Notes: generated by a model from the sequence alone, not told the origin. 64,000 bases of DNA from Roseospira goensis (GCF_014197795.1 NZ_JACIGI010000009.1:1-64000), one strand, 5' to 3'. Positions 17,623 through 26,607 are shown, counted from the first letter of the stretch. A program made the numbers and translations.

Positions 17623-17686
17623 CCCCCCGTCCGCGTCCGGCCGCCAAGCCTAACCGGTCGGCCGGACGCTGGGAAGTGGGCCGCGC

Positions 17687-18232
17687 CTATTGGAAGTAGC
17701 GGGCCGGGATGGTGTCCTCCTCGCCCCAGTCGAAGCCGGAGAACTCGCCGGCCTTCTGGCGCTCGGCCTGGGACAGGCCGCACGCCTTCAGCAGGCTGTT
17801 GACCCAGGCCGCGCAGTTCTCGTCGAGCAGGCTGTAGGGGATCGGCGTCTTGGCCTCATTCTTCTTGTAGTGCTCGGCGCGGGTCAGGATCTCCTTGACG
17901 AAGGCGTCGAGCGTCCGCCCGCCGGGCGGCTTGAGCGCGTGCCGCTCCAGGTCGAAGTCGGCCCACTTGGCGGCGGCGCGTTTCGGGTTGAGCACCTCCT
18001 TGACGGCCTCCACGTCGGAGGTCTCGTTGTACTGGACCAGCAGCCGGCTGGTGCCGCCCTTGGTCTTTTTGAAGGCGCCGATGGTGAAGAACTGGCTGCC
18101 GCTGAACGACTGCCACGTCACGTTCATGGTGGAGGTGATCCTGGGCGTGCCCTGCACCACAAGGATGAAATGGTGATTGCCCCAGGGCGACCCGGCAAGA
18201 TCGCGCGCGCACCAGTAGACCTTGGCCGTCAT
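17687..18232 (-). CDS. hypothetical protein with possible NlpC/P60-like His/Cys pair
   Basis: A 181-residue protein not matched to a named family. An N-terminal WGNHHFILVV strand (His 20-21) and a C-terminal DENCAAWVNSLLKACG helix (Asn 139, Cys 140) recall the permuted papain-like fold (NlpC/P60, LRAT and relatives), where a Cys at the start of a helix pairs with a strand His. There is no signal peptide or membrane helix, so it is probably cytosolic unless exported by a specialised route. The ATG is preceded by GGGAGGG. It stands alone between the amidase operon and a 618-bp gene-free region. Confidence 0.6.
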   Translation of the reverse strand: MTAKVYWCARDLAGSPWGNHHFILVVQGTPRITSTMNVTWQSFSGSQFFTIGAFKKTKGGTSRLLVQYNETSDVEAVKEVLNPKRAAAKWADFDLERHALKPPGGRTLDAFVKEILTRAEHYKKNEAKTPIPYSLLDENCAAWVNSLLKACGLSQAERQKAGEFSGFDWGEEDTIPARYFQ

Positions 18233-18445
18233 GACCGTTCCCTCCCGCAGCCCGATGTCCTGGATTGAAAAAATTGACCCTCATGTCGCGCCGGGATTGG
18301 ATATCCAGACTGGATTTCCTGCGATATCCGCACGGGGGCGACACAAGGACTGGGCGGAGCGGACCGATCTCCACGCCAACCCCCGCTCATTACAGTACGG
18401 CAACACTTCGGCTGGCGGAAGTCGGTTGCCGGCCCTGATCGCCCT

Positions 18446-18520
18446 CGGGGGCCTGGATCGGGGGGCTGGATCGGGAGCCTGGATCGGGGGCCTGGATCGG
18501 GGGGCTGGATCGGGGGGCTG
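18446..18520. repeat. 13-bp G-rich tandem repeat, five full units plus a partial
   Basis: Five consecutive units of CGGGGG(C/G)CTGGAT (starts 18446, 18459, 18472, 18485, 18498), followed by a truncated unit. Runs of three to six G separated by 7-8 bases would permit, but do not prove, G-quadruplex formation on the plus strand. Confidence 0.8.
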
Positions 18521-18773
18521 GTGGCGGTCCCGCCGGGGCTGTTCGGCGCCTGCGCCGACGCGCTCGGCCCGGCCCCCTGGAGAGCCGCCGGCGGTCCCCT
18601 TGGCTTGCAGGCAGCGGCGCCCCCGCGCTGGGGTACTTAACTCATAATAAAGAAAGGGCTGCGACCAATATACGGCGCTCTGCTGATACCGACTCGACCG
18701 TCCAGACCATGGCCCGGCTGGTCCGCGCGGCCGTCGGTATCATCCCGGGGATACGGGCGCCTCACCGAAGAGT

Positions 18774-18803
18774 CCGACACCCCCCTGCCACGGAGGTTAT
18801 ACT
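18774..18803 (+). promoter_or_regulatory. candidate sigma-70 promoter of the BLUF/GGDEF/EAL gene
   Basis: CCGACA (18774-18779) and TATACT (18798-18803) are separated by 18 bases and lie 47 bases ahead of the start codon. Match to consensus is 4/6 and 5/6. Confidence 0.4.
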
Positions 18804-18850
18804 CTGTCACACACAGCGCAGGGGAACACCAAACACAGGCCAGCACATCC

Positions 18851-21800
18851 ATGCCCACGTCCGTAAAGACGTCCGTGAAGATCGGACTGATGCCGCCCCT
18901 GAGCGGTCTTGTCGAAATGTACGGCCAGGAGATCACGTGGGCAGCCGAGATCGCCGTTCAACAGATCAACGCGGCGGGCGGGCTGCTCGGGGTCCCCCTG
19001 GACCTGGTGATCGAGGACGACGGCAGCCTGCCGCAGACGGCCGTTCCTGCGGCGCTGCGCCTGGTTCAGGATCACGGCTGCCATGCCATCATCGGCAATC
19101 TGCTGTCGAACTCGCGAATCGACGTCGCCGCCAAAGTGGCCAACCCGCTGAAGGTTCCCTACCTGAATTTTTCTTTCTATGAAGGCAGTATATTTTCCCG
19201 GTATTTCTTTCATTTTGCGGCCCTCCCCAATCAGCAGATCGAAAAAATGATTCCATTCATGGCCGGGCGCTATGGAAAGAAGGTGTTTTTTGCCGGGAAT
19301 AACTATGAATGGCCGCGTGGCTCCATCAGTGCCGGCATGCGGTCGCTGGCGACCCTGGGCGGCGAGGTCGTCGGGGAGGAGTATCTGTCGATTGGCGTCA
19401 GCAAGGACGAACTCATCGGCCTGCTGGAGCGCGTCGCGCGGTCCGGCGCGGATGTGTTCGTGCCGTACTTCGCCGGGCATGACCAGATCGCCCTGTTGAC
19501 CGCCTTCGCGGAGATGGGCCTGAAGGATCACATGGCCGTCGTCATGGGGCACTACGACGAGGTCATTGCGCGGACATTGAGCCCACAGGTCCGTGACGGC
19601 CTGTATTCCGTCAACACCTACTTCATGTCCGTCGATACGCCGGACTCGCGGGCCTACCTGGCGGCCCTTCAGGACCGCTGGGACGTTGACGGCCTGCACC
19701 CGCGGGGGAATGGCGTCCTGACCAACTTCGGCGAAGGCACATACATTTGCGTCAAGGCGTTCGCCGAGGCCGTTCGGGCCTGTGGAAGCGTGGATGCCGA
19801 AGCCGTGGTGGAGGCGCTGCAACACGTCGAGATCGACGCCCCACAGGGCAAGGTCCTGATGGAACCCCGCCTCAACCATGCGCATGTGAACACCTATCTG
19901 ACCCGATGCAGGGCAGACGGAACGTTCGAGATTATCGACAGGTTCGGCCTGCTGGCGCCGAAAATCCCCGAACGATATCGGACCCTGTTCGGTCAAGGCT
20001 GGATGGCGCCGGCCGTGCCCCCCGCCGACATCGCGACGCGATCCGTCGAGGACACCGCCCTCGAACAGCGCACTCTGGGATCCCTGCGAAAGATTCTATC
20101 CCTCACGGACCTGGCCATTATTGCCACCAACACGGATGGCGTCATCACGGACTGCAATGCGGCCGCCAACGCGATGTTTGGATACGAGGGCGACGAACTC
20201 GAGGGAACGTCCGTCCATCTTCTCGTTCCGCCGCACTTGCGTCAGCACCACGAGCACCTGTTCCGACGGTTTCTGCAAGACGACGCCGACGAACGACTCA
20301 TGCGCCAGTGTCGCGGCGATATCACGGGCTATCGCAAGGACGGAACGTTCTTCCCGCTGGAGGCGTCGATCGCCAAGTTCCTCGACGGGAACCACTGGGT
20401 TCTCGTCGCGACGATGCGCGACCTCACGGCGACGAAACAGGCCGAGGAGGATCTGACACGGCGCGCGACGCACGATCCGCTCACCGGGTTGCCCAACCGG
20501 GCGCTGATCCAGTCCCGGGTGGAGAACGCGCTGCTCCGATCCCGCCGACAGTCCGAGAGTGTGGCGGTTCTGTTCGTCGATCTTGATGGCTTCAAGGAGA
20601 TCAATGACACCCACGGGCACTCGGCCGGCGACCAGGTCCTGACGACCACGGCGCAGCGGCTGATCGAGACCGTGCGACCCGGCGATACGGTCAGCCGTAT
20701 CGCCGGCGACGAGTTCGTGGTCCTGTGCGAGCATGTCAACACGCCGATCGCCATTTCCGCCGTTGCCGATCGCATCCTGAGCGCGCTGCGCCGGCCCTTT
20801 CCGATCGACGGCACGAGTGTCTACGTGACCGCGAGCATTGGCATTGCGGTCGGCCACGGCGCGACCCACACGATGGAGGACATCTTCCGGGCCGCCGATA
20901 CGGCCATGTACGCGGTCAAGGCCAAGGGGCGTGACGGCTGGCAGTTCTTCAATGAGAGCCTGCAGGCGGAGGCCTCCCAGCGTCTCGCCATCTCCACCGG
21001 CCTGCGCACCGCCGTTGAGCGCGACGAACTCCGCGTCTTGTTCCAGCCCATCGTCCAGGCCGAAACCGGCTTCGTCATCGGCGCCGAGGTCTTGCTGCGC
21101 TGGCACCCGGCCATCGGCGACGTCAGCCCGTCGGCGTTCATCCCGGTCGCGGAGATGACCGGGTCCATCGTGCCCATCGGACGATGGGTGTTCGAACAGG
21201 CGTGCAGGGCCGAGCGCACCTGGAGGGACCGGTTCGGGGACGCGGCACCGTTCGTCTCGGTCAACGTCTCCGCCCGGCAGCTGTCGGACGCCGGGCTGGT
21301 GGCGGACTTCACAGCCATCATGGACCGCACCGGCGCCGATCCGACCCGCTTGCAGATCGAGGTCACCGAAACCTCGCTGATGGCCGACGTTCAGGCCAAC
21401 CGGGACATGATCAAGCGGCTCTCGGGCCTCGGCATCGCGATCGCGGTCGACGATTTCGGAACGGGGTACTCGTCCCTGGCCCAGTTGATGCGCCTGAACG
21501 CCGATACCTTGAAGATCGACAAGGTGTTCGTTCAAAGCGTCGACCAGACCCAGGAAAGCCGGGTCATCGTCTCGGCCCTGTGCCGGATCGCGAAGTCCCT
21601 TCGGTTGAAACTGGTGGCCGAGGGTGTCGAGACAGCCTCGCAGCGCAATCAGATGCGCCTGCTGGGATGCGACCAGATCCAGGGCTACTTCTTCCACCGA
21701 CCGATGCCCGAGGCCGACTTCCTCGCCGTCTTCAAGGAGTCGATCACGGCGCAGCGGCGCACCACGGACGAGCCGTTCTTCCTGATCTACGTCAGCCGCG

Positions 21801-22186
21801 CAACCGATCCGGTGACACAGGAGTCCCTCAAGGGTCTGGTGGAGCAGGCCAGCCGATTCAACCTTATGAACGGCCTCACCGGCTATCTGTTCTACCTGGA
21901 CCAGACCTTCGTCCAGTACCTGGAAGGCGATGAGGAGGCGGTCCGGAGCCTGTTCGCGGCGATCACACGGGACCCGCGTCACGCGGACGTCGCGTGTGTC
22001 GCCGAGGGGAACCTGGCGCACCGATTGTTCACGGGCTGGAACATGGGCTATCGGTCGCTTGGGGCGCCCTTCACCATCTCGTCCGCGCAGGTCACGGCGC
22101 CCCCCGGGACCGCCTACGACTGGCTGAAGAGCAATCCGGCGATCTGCTGCAGCCTCTTCGAGGCCATCGCGGGCGCTCCGGACTGA
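18851..22186 (+). CDS. cytosolic ligand-binding/PAS/GGDEF/EAL/BLUF cyclic-di-GMP signalling protein
   Basis: An 1111-residue protein with no signal peptide or membrane helix. Residues 8-385 resemble an amide/urea-type ABC substrate-binding domain (GLLGVPLDLVIEDDGS; NFSFYEG). A PAS domain follows (410-525), then GGDEF (535-700: DLDGFKEIND, RPGD inhibitory site at 609-612, AGDEF at 618-622), EAL (710-960: AEVLLRW with Glu 746, SVNVSAR, EVTETS, DDFGTGYSS, KIDKVF, AEGVET), and a C-terminal BLUF domain (977-1070). BLUF flavin-site residues Tyr 980, Asn 1004, Gln 1022 and Trp 1063 are all present. Both c-di-GMP synthesis and breakdown sites look intact. It should tune c-di-GMP to blue light and a small molecule. 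No operon partners. Confidence 0.92.
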   Translation: MPTSVKTSVKIGLMPPLSGLVEMYGQEITWAAEIAVQQINAAGGLLGVPLDLVIEDDGSLPQTAVPAALRLVQDHGCHAIIGNLLSNSRIDVAAKVANPLKVPYLNFSFYEGSIFSRYFFHFAALPNQQIEKMIPFMAGRYGKKVFFAGNNYEWPRGSISAGMRSLATLGGEVVGEEYLSIGVSKDELIGLLERVARSGADVFVPYFAGHDQIALLTAFAEMGLKDHMAVVMGHYDEVIARTLSPQVRDGLYSVNTYFMSVDTPDSRAYLAALQDRWDVDGLHPRGNGVLTNFGEGTYICVKAFAEAVRACGSVDAEAVVEALQHVEIDAPQGKVLMEPRLNHAHVNTYLTRCRADGTFEIIDRFGLLAPKIPERYRTLFGQGWMAPAVPPADIATRSVEDTALEQRTLGSLRKILSLTDLAIIATNTDGVITDCNAAANAMFGYEGDELEGTSVHLLVPPHLRQHHEHLFRRFLQDDADERLMRQCRGDITGYRKDGTFFPLEASIAKFLDGNHWVLVATMRDLTATKQAEEDLTRRATHDPLTGLPNRALIQSRVENALLRSRRQSESVAVLFVDLDGFKEINDTHGHSAGDQVLTTTAQRLIETVRPGDTVSRIAGDEFVVLCEHVNTPIAISAVADRILSALRRPFPIDGTSVYVTASIGIAVGHGATHTMEDIFRAADTAMYAVKAKGRDGWQFFNESLQAEASQRLAISTGLRTAVERDELRVLFQPIVQAETGFVIGAEVLLRWHPAIGDVSPSAFIPVAEMTGSIVPIGRWVFEQACRAERTWRDRFGDAAPFVSVNVSARQLSDAGLVADFTAIMDRTGADPTRLQIEVTETSLMADVQANRDMIKRLSGLGIAIAVDDFGTGYSSLAQLMRLNADTLKIDKVFVQSVDQTQESRVIVSALCRIAKSLRLKLVAEGVETASQRNQMRLLGCDQIQGYFFHRPMPEADFLAVFKESITAQRRTTDEPFFLIYVSRATDPVTQESLKGLVEQASRFNLMNGLTGYLFYLDQTFVQYLEGDEEAVRSLFAAITRDPRHADVACVAEGNLAHRLFTGWNMGYRSLGAPFTISSAQVTAPPGTAYDWLKSNPAICCSLFEAIAGAPD

Positions 22187-22326
22187 CAGCTCGGACGGCT
22201 CGGACGGCGCCCCTCTCACATGGATCAATGCCGGGCACCGGGGATACTCTATAGTGGTGGACCCGGCGCGCCCGACAGGGCGCCGGCTGCGAGCGTGCGA
22301 AGGCCGGACCAGCCGAGAGAGTCGCC

Positions 22327-23568
22327 ATGATCGAATCACCGCAGGAATACGCCCTTCTGCTGCTGCTCCTGGGGACCGTCACCCTGGCCGGCACCCTGCT
22401 GCGCAGCGGCCTGGCGCGCTGGCGGCTGCCGGCCATGGCGGGCTTCATCCTGATCGGGGTGGGACTGTCGGGGCTCGATACCCTGGTGCCGTTCCTCACC
22501 CCGGCCCTTCATCACAACCTGGAGGTCCTGGCCAAGCTGGGCGTGGTGGTGCTGCTGTTCCGGGTCGGGCTGGAAAGCGACCTCGGCCTGCTGGTGCAGC
22601 AGTTGCGCAACGCGGCGGTCATCTGGCTGCCCAACATGGCCGTGGCGGCGGCGCTGGCCTTCCTGGTTGTGTCCCTGTGGCCCGGCTACGGCCTGATCCC
22701 GGCGCTGTTCGTCGCCGTCGCCGCCAGCGCCACCAGCATCGGCGTCTCAACCGCGGTGTGGGAGGAGAGCGGCCACCTCAACACCCCGCGCGGGGCGCTG
22801 CTGCTGGACGTGGCGGAGCTGGACGACGTCTCGGCGGTGATCCTGCTGAGCATGCTGTTCGCGATGGTGCCGATCCTCCAGGCCGCGGACAACGGCCCGC
22901 TGTGGAGCGCCGCCGCCCAGGCGGCGGGCTGGCAGATCGCCAAGCTGGCGCTGTTCTGCCTTGGCTGCTACCTGTTCTCACGCCGCCTGGAGAAGCCTCT
23001 GACGGCCTGGTTCCACCGCCTTGACCCCGGACTCGGGCCGCTGGTGTTCGCCGCCGGGGCGACCTTCCTGATCGCCGCGGTCGCCGACCTGCTCGGGTTC
23101 TCCATGGCCATCGGCGCCCTGTTCGCCGGCCTGGCCTTCAGCCGCGACCCGGCCGAGCGCGAGATCGACCGCTCGTTCGCGGTGCTGTACACCCTGTTCG
23201 CGCCCTTCTTCTTCGTCGTCATCGGCGTGGCGGTGAACGTCACCGCGCTGCATCAGGCGCTCGGGATCGGCCTGGTGCTGCTGGGCGCGGCCGTCCTGGG
23301 CAAGCTGCTGGGCGCCGGCCTGCCGGCCGCCCTGGTGGCCAGCCGGCGCGACGGCCTGCTGATCGGCGTCAGCATGGTGCCGCGCGCCGAGATCTTCCTC
23401 ATCGTCATGCTGCACGGCGTCACCCTGGGAGATTGGGCGGTGCCGGAACGGCTTTACACCGCCGCCGTGCTGGTCAGCCTGGTGACCTGCATCGCCGCGC
23501 CGGTCGTGGTGCAGCGCCTGCTCGCCACCACGCCCCGGCCGCCCACGCCCGCGGACCCGACCCCATGA
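22327..23568 (+). CDS. cation:proton antiporter (KefB/NhaP-like, CPA2 type)
   Basis: A 413-residue membrane protein of about 12 helices in the Na+/H+ exchanger superfamily. Typical features are a polar unwound region GLESDLGLL, the ASATSIGVSTAVWEE block, LLDVAELDDVSAV with the two acidic residues of the ion site, and the PFFFVVIG and VPRAEIFLI segments. There is no C-terminal RCK/TrkA-N domain, so it is shorter than KefB. It would exchange K+ or Na+ for H+ across the inner membrane. The palindromic repeat copy B begins on its stop codon and could end its transcript. Confidence 0.88.
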   Translation: MIESPQEYALLLLLLGTVTLAGTLLRSGLARWRLPAMAGFILIGVGLSGLDTLVPFLTPALHHNLEVLAKLGVVVLLFRVGLESDLGLLVQQLRNAAVIWLPNMAVAAALAFLVVSLWPGYGLIPALFVAVAASATSIGVSTAVWEESGHLNTPRGALLLDVAELDDVSAVILLSMLFAMVPILQAADNGPLWSAAAQAAGWQIAKLALFCLGCYLFSRRLEKPLTAWFHRLDPGLGPLVFAAGATFLIAAVADLLGFSMAIGALFAGLAFSRDPAEREIDRSFAVLYTLFAPFFFVVIGVAVNVTALHQALGIGLVLLGAAVLGKLLGAGLPAALVASRRDGLLIGVSMVPRAEIFLIVMLHGVTLGDWAVPERLYTAAVLVSLVTCIAAPVVVQRLLATTPRPPTPADPTP

Positions 23569-23702
23569 GCCGATTGTTCGAAATCGGAACCGCAGATGCA
23601 GTCCGATTTCGAACGTGAATCGGCTCTACATTATTGATTTTACAGCCGATTATCGCCATAAACCGAAATCGCGCCCCGAGTCCGGTTTGTCGCAATCGGC
23701 TG
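23567..23702. repeat. palindromic intergenic repeat, copy B with extra 5' palindrome
   Basis: The core 23608-23702 matches copy A at 3391-3482, starting TTCGAACGTGAATCGGCT. Differences include a net 3-base insertion in the right stem (TATCGCCAT in place of TGCGAC), which keeps both the plus-strand frame (NRLYIIDFTAD from GTG 23615) and the minus-strand frame open. Copy B adds an upstream arm: GAGCCGATT and GTTCGAAATCGGA from 23567 pair with TCCGATTTCGAAC and AATCGGCTC, giving a long hairpin that starts on the antiporter stop codon. Confidence 0.85.
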
Positions 23703-23802
23703 ATGACGGCCGCCACCCGGCGTTCGCCCTTGCCCTGCCGGCCGGCGTTGGCGCCCTGCCGGCCGGCGGTGGCGGTGGCGGTGGCGGTGGCGGCGGGGCG
23801 GG

Positions 23803-24594
23803 TCAGGCCAGGGCCGGGCGCGCCATCGTCAGGCCGGGTGGCAGGATCTGGGTCCGGAACTGGTCGAGCGACAGGCGGCTGATGCGGCACAGTTCCGCCA
23901 CGTCGCGGATCACGATGGCGTGATCGGGATGACGGATCACGCCGTTGCGGGCCAGCCGGCGCAGGGTGCGGCAGACGTGCACACTGGTCAGGCCGGTCAG
24001 GTCGCCCAGCTCGGTCTGGGTGATGGGCAGCGGAAAGGCCGTCTCGGCGGTCTGGTGCGCCGCCTCCAGCCGCACGAACAGTTCCAGCAGCACGTGGGCG
24101 ACGCGTTCATAGGCCGTGCCCTGGCCCAGGCGCAGCATGCGTTCGGTCTGGCGCGCGGCGGCGGCGGCGGCGAGCCGATCGACCAGCTCGCGCAGCGCCG
24201 CCGTCGCGGCCAGCCGGCGGGCGAAGGCGGGCCACGCACAGGCGGCGATCACGGTCTCGGTCAACGCGGTGATGCGGCACGACGAGGTGGCCCCGTCGGC
24301 GGCGACGGCCTGGATGAGATCGACGGGCAGCACGAGGTCGAGGATCTGGCGGCGGCCGTCGTCCAGGCTTTTGGACAGCGCCACCCACCCGGTCAGCACC
24401 CACAGCACGCTGTCGGCGGGATCGCCCTCGAACCGGAGTTCGGTCCCGGCCGGCACGCGCCGCGGTCGGCCGCCCCAGCGCGCGGCGCCGTCGCCGGGCG
24501 ACAGCGCCCCGGACCGGGACGGACACCGCTCACCGGCGTCCGCGGCCGCCGCCGGCGCGCACAGTGCGTCCGGCGCGGCGCATGACTCGAGCAT
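23803..24594 (-). CDS. Crp/Fnr-family transcriptional regulator
   Basis: A 263-residue regulator: a cNMP-binding-like beta barrel (about residues 40-120; VPAGTELRFEGDPADSVLWVLTG), a dimer helix, and a C-terminal winged HTH (about 188-225) with the recognition region TELGDLTGLTSVHVCRTLRRL. N-terminal Cys residues are present but not in the spacing of oxygen-sensing FNR, so the effector is unknown. GGAGG lies 5 bases before the chosen ATG; ATG at 24627 would add 11 residues. It sits downstream of phaC on the same strand and may control the PHA genes (inference). Confidence 0.88.
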   Translation of the reverse strand: MLESCAAPDALCAPAAAADAGERCPSRSGALSPGDGAARWGGRPRRVPAGTELRFEGDPADSVLWVLTGWVALSKSLDDGRRQILDLVLPVDLIQAVAADGATSSCRITALTETVIAACAWPAFARRLAATAALRELVDRLAAAAAARQTERMLRLGQGTAYERVAHVLLELFVRLEAAHQTAETAFPLPITQTELGDLTGLTSVHVCRTLRRLARNGVIRHPDHAIVIRDVAELCRISRLSLDQFRTQILPPGLTMARPALA

Positions 24595-24706
24595 CGGCGC
24601 CTCCACCCGCGTCGACCGGCACGGCACCGCACCGGGCGCGGACCCGCCCCCTTCCCGTCTGAAGCAAGGGACGAACAGGATACGCCGATATCGCGCAGGA
24701 CGCCAT

Positions 24707-24734
24707 GCCGGCGGCGCTGCCCGACGCCGCCGGC
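24707..24734. terminator. hairpin downstream of phaC, possible terminator
   Basis: A perfect 10-bp inverted repeat, GCCGGCGGCG against CGCCGCCGGC, with an 8-base loop starts 7 bases past the phaC stop. No T-tract follows, so termination would be inefficient or factor-assisted. Confidence 0.5.
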
Positions 24735-24741
24735 AGTCCTC

Positions 24742-26607
24742 TCAGCGCTGCATGACGTAGCTGCCCGGCGCATCCGCTTTGGGTCGATAGGCGCGCACCC
24801 CGCCGCCCATCTGCGGCGGATCCGCCGCGCCCGACGACCGTTCGGTCAGCCACGCGGACCAGGCGGGCCACCAGGATCCCTCGTGCGCCTCGGCCTCGTC
24901 CTGCCAGGCCTCGGGCGACAGATAGTTGTCGTCCACCCGCGTCGTCAGGATCCGGAAGCGGCGCCCGGCGTGGCCGGGCTCGCTGATGATGCCGGCGTTG
25001 TGCCCGCCATTGGTCAGCGTGAAGGTGATGTCGGTGTGGGCCAGCAGGTGCAGCTTGTAGACCGAGCGCCAGGGCGCGACGTGGTCGCTGGTGGTCGAGA
25101 CGCAGAACACCGGCACGTCGATATCGCTCAGGGCCACGGGATGACTGCCCACCTTGTACTGGCCCTGGGCCAATTCGTTGTTCAGGAACAGGTGGCGCAG
25201 GTACTGGGCATGCATCCGGTACGGCATGCGGGTGGCATCGGCGTTCCAGGCCATCAGGTCGAACATGCCCTGGCGGCGGCCCATCAGGTACTCGTGCACG
25301 TACCGCGACCACAGCAGGTCGTTGGAGCGCAGGAGCTGGAACGCGCCGGCCATCTGCTTGGTGTCCAGGTAGCCCTGGTCCCACATCACGTCCTCCAGGA
25401 ACGCGACCTGGCTTTCGCTGATGAACAGCATCAGTTCGCCGGCCTCGCTGAAGTCGGTCTGGGTGGCGAACAGGGTCAGCGTCTTCAGACGGTCGTCGCC
25501 GCTGCGCGCCATCGCCGCCGCCGCGATGGCCATCAGGGTGCCGCCGATGCAGTAGCCGACACTGTGCACCTTCTGGCCCGGCACGATGGCGGTGACCGCG
25601 TCCAGGGCGTCGCTCACCCCCATCTGGAGGTAGTCGGCCATGTCGAAATCGCGGTGCTCGGCGGTGGGGTTGCGCCACGAGATCATGAACACGGTAAACC
25701 CCTGGCCGACCAGATAGCGGACCAGCGAGTTCTCCGGCGACAGGTCGAGGATGTAGTACTTCATGATCCAGGCCGGCACGATCAGCACCGGCTCGGCCTG
25801 CACCCGCTCGGTGGTCGGCGCATACTGGATCAACTCGATCAGGTCATTGCGGTACACCACCTTGCCCGGCGTGATCGCGACCGTGCGGCCGGGCACGAAA
25901 TCCTCGGCCCCCACCGGCGGCTTGCCGGAGATGGCGCGCTCCCAGTCCTCGACGAAGTTCTGGAAGCCCTGGAGCAGGTTCATGCCGCCCTGTTCGAGGG
26001 TGGTCTTGGTCACCTGGGGGTTGGTCCAGACGAAGTTGGCGGGCGAGACGGTGTCCAGGAGCTGGCGGGTGACGAAGGACACCACCTGCTCCTGGTGATG
26101 GGACAGGCCGTCGATGTCGTTGGTCGCGTTGTGCCACCACTGCTGGGTCAGCAGGAAGCTCTGGTAGATCACCGCGTAGGGCCAGTGCCGCCAGCCCGGG
26201 TCGTCGAAGCGGTGATCGTGCGCCAGCGGCTCGATGCACGGCGGGGCGTGGCGGTCGCGGGCCAGGGCGCCCAGATAGACGCCCAGCCGCATCATCTTGC
26301 GGACCGCCTTCTCGGTCAGGAAGGCGTGCTTGCCCGGCGAGCCCATCAGGTGCACCCACCACGACAGCATGGTGGCGGTCAGACCGAAGGGGGTCACGCC
26401 GACCGTGAACCGCGCCAGATGCGCCTTGAACGCGCGGTCGAGGCTCTCGGTGCTGAAGCGGTCGTCGAGTTCGAAGGCCTCCGGCTCGGCGATCTCCGGC
26501 GGGCTCGCCGTCAGGCCCTGGCGCTCTTCGCGGGTCTCCGCGGCCGGCGGGCGCGCCTCGACGCTCGCCGGATGGGCGACGACGTTGCTCGGCTTGGCGG
26601 CGCTCAT
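24742..26607 (-). CDS. phaC: class I poly(3-hydroxyalkanoate) synthase PhaC
   Basis: A 621-residue polymerase that joins 3-hydroxyacyl-CoA units into storage polyester at the granule surface. The lipase-like box GYCIGG holds catalytic Cys 353; Asp 508 in TTSDHVAPW and His 536 in NGGHNAGI complete the triad. Length and the long N-terminal domain with DRRF-like AF-AHLARFT fit class I. phaB follows on the same strand, its start 770 bases upstream with a 39-base gap, so phaB-phaC form an operon. No phaE, phaR or phasin is adjacent. Confidence 0.96.
   Translation of the reverse strand: MSAAKPSNVVAHPASVEARPPAAETREERQGLTASPPEIAEPEAFELDDRFSTESLDRAFKAHLARFTVGVTPFGLTATMLSWWVHLMGSPGKHAFLTEKAVRKMMRLGVYLGALARDRHAPPCIEPLAHDHRFDDPGWRHWPYAVIYQSFLLTQQWWHNATNDIDGLSHHQEQVVSFVTRQLLDTVSPANFVWTNPQVTKTTLEQGGMNLLQGFQNFVEDWERAISGKPPVGAEDFVPGRTVAITPGKVVYRNDLIELIQYAPTTERVQAEPVLIVPAWIMKYYILDLSPENSLVRYLVGQGFTVFMISWRNPTAEHRDFDMADYLQMGVSDALDAVTAIVPGQKVHSVGYCIGGTLMAIAAAAMARSGDDRLKTLTLFATQTDFSEAGELMLFISESQVAFLEDVMWDQGYLDTKQMAGAFQLLRSNDLLWSRYVHEYLMGRRQGMFDLMAWNADATRMPYRMHAQYLRHLFLNNELAQGQYKVGSHPVALSDIDVPVFCVSTTSDHVAPWRSVYKLHLLAHTDITFTLTNGGHNAGIISEPGHAGRRFRILTTRVDDNYLSPEAWQDEAEAHEGSWWPAWSAWLTERSSGAADPPQMGGGVRAYRPKADAPGSYVMQR

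Larger units (their letters stand above)
18233..18850. other. 618-bp divergent intergenic region
   Basis: Separates the hypothetical gene from the BLUF/GGDEF/EAL gene. It holds a 13-bp G-rich tandem array at 18446-18520, an AT-rich patch around 18638-18660, and a candidate promoter at 18774-18803. Frames crossing it look non-coding. Confidence 0.55.

Noticed and set aside
18222-18647. Open frame of about 140 codons on the plus strand crossing the 13-bp tandem array
   Set aside because: Its translation is repetitive because of the array, lacks a good ribosome site, and overlaps the start of the opposite-strand gene.
22327-23568. Antiporter as full-length KefB with an RCK domain lost by frameshift
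   Set aside because: After the stop the sequence is the palindromic repeat, not a displaced TrkA-N domain; the protein ends like other short CPA2 members.
23803-24594. Crp/Fnr regulator as a true oxygen-sensing FNR
   Set aside because: The Cys residues are not spaced like the four cluster ligands of FNR, so it cannot be assumed to be the factor that reads the cco box.
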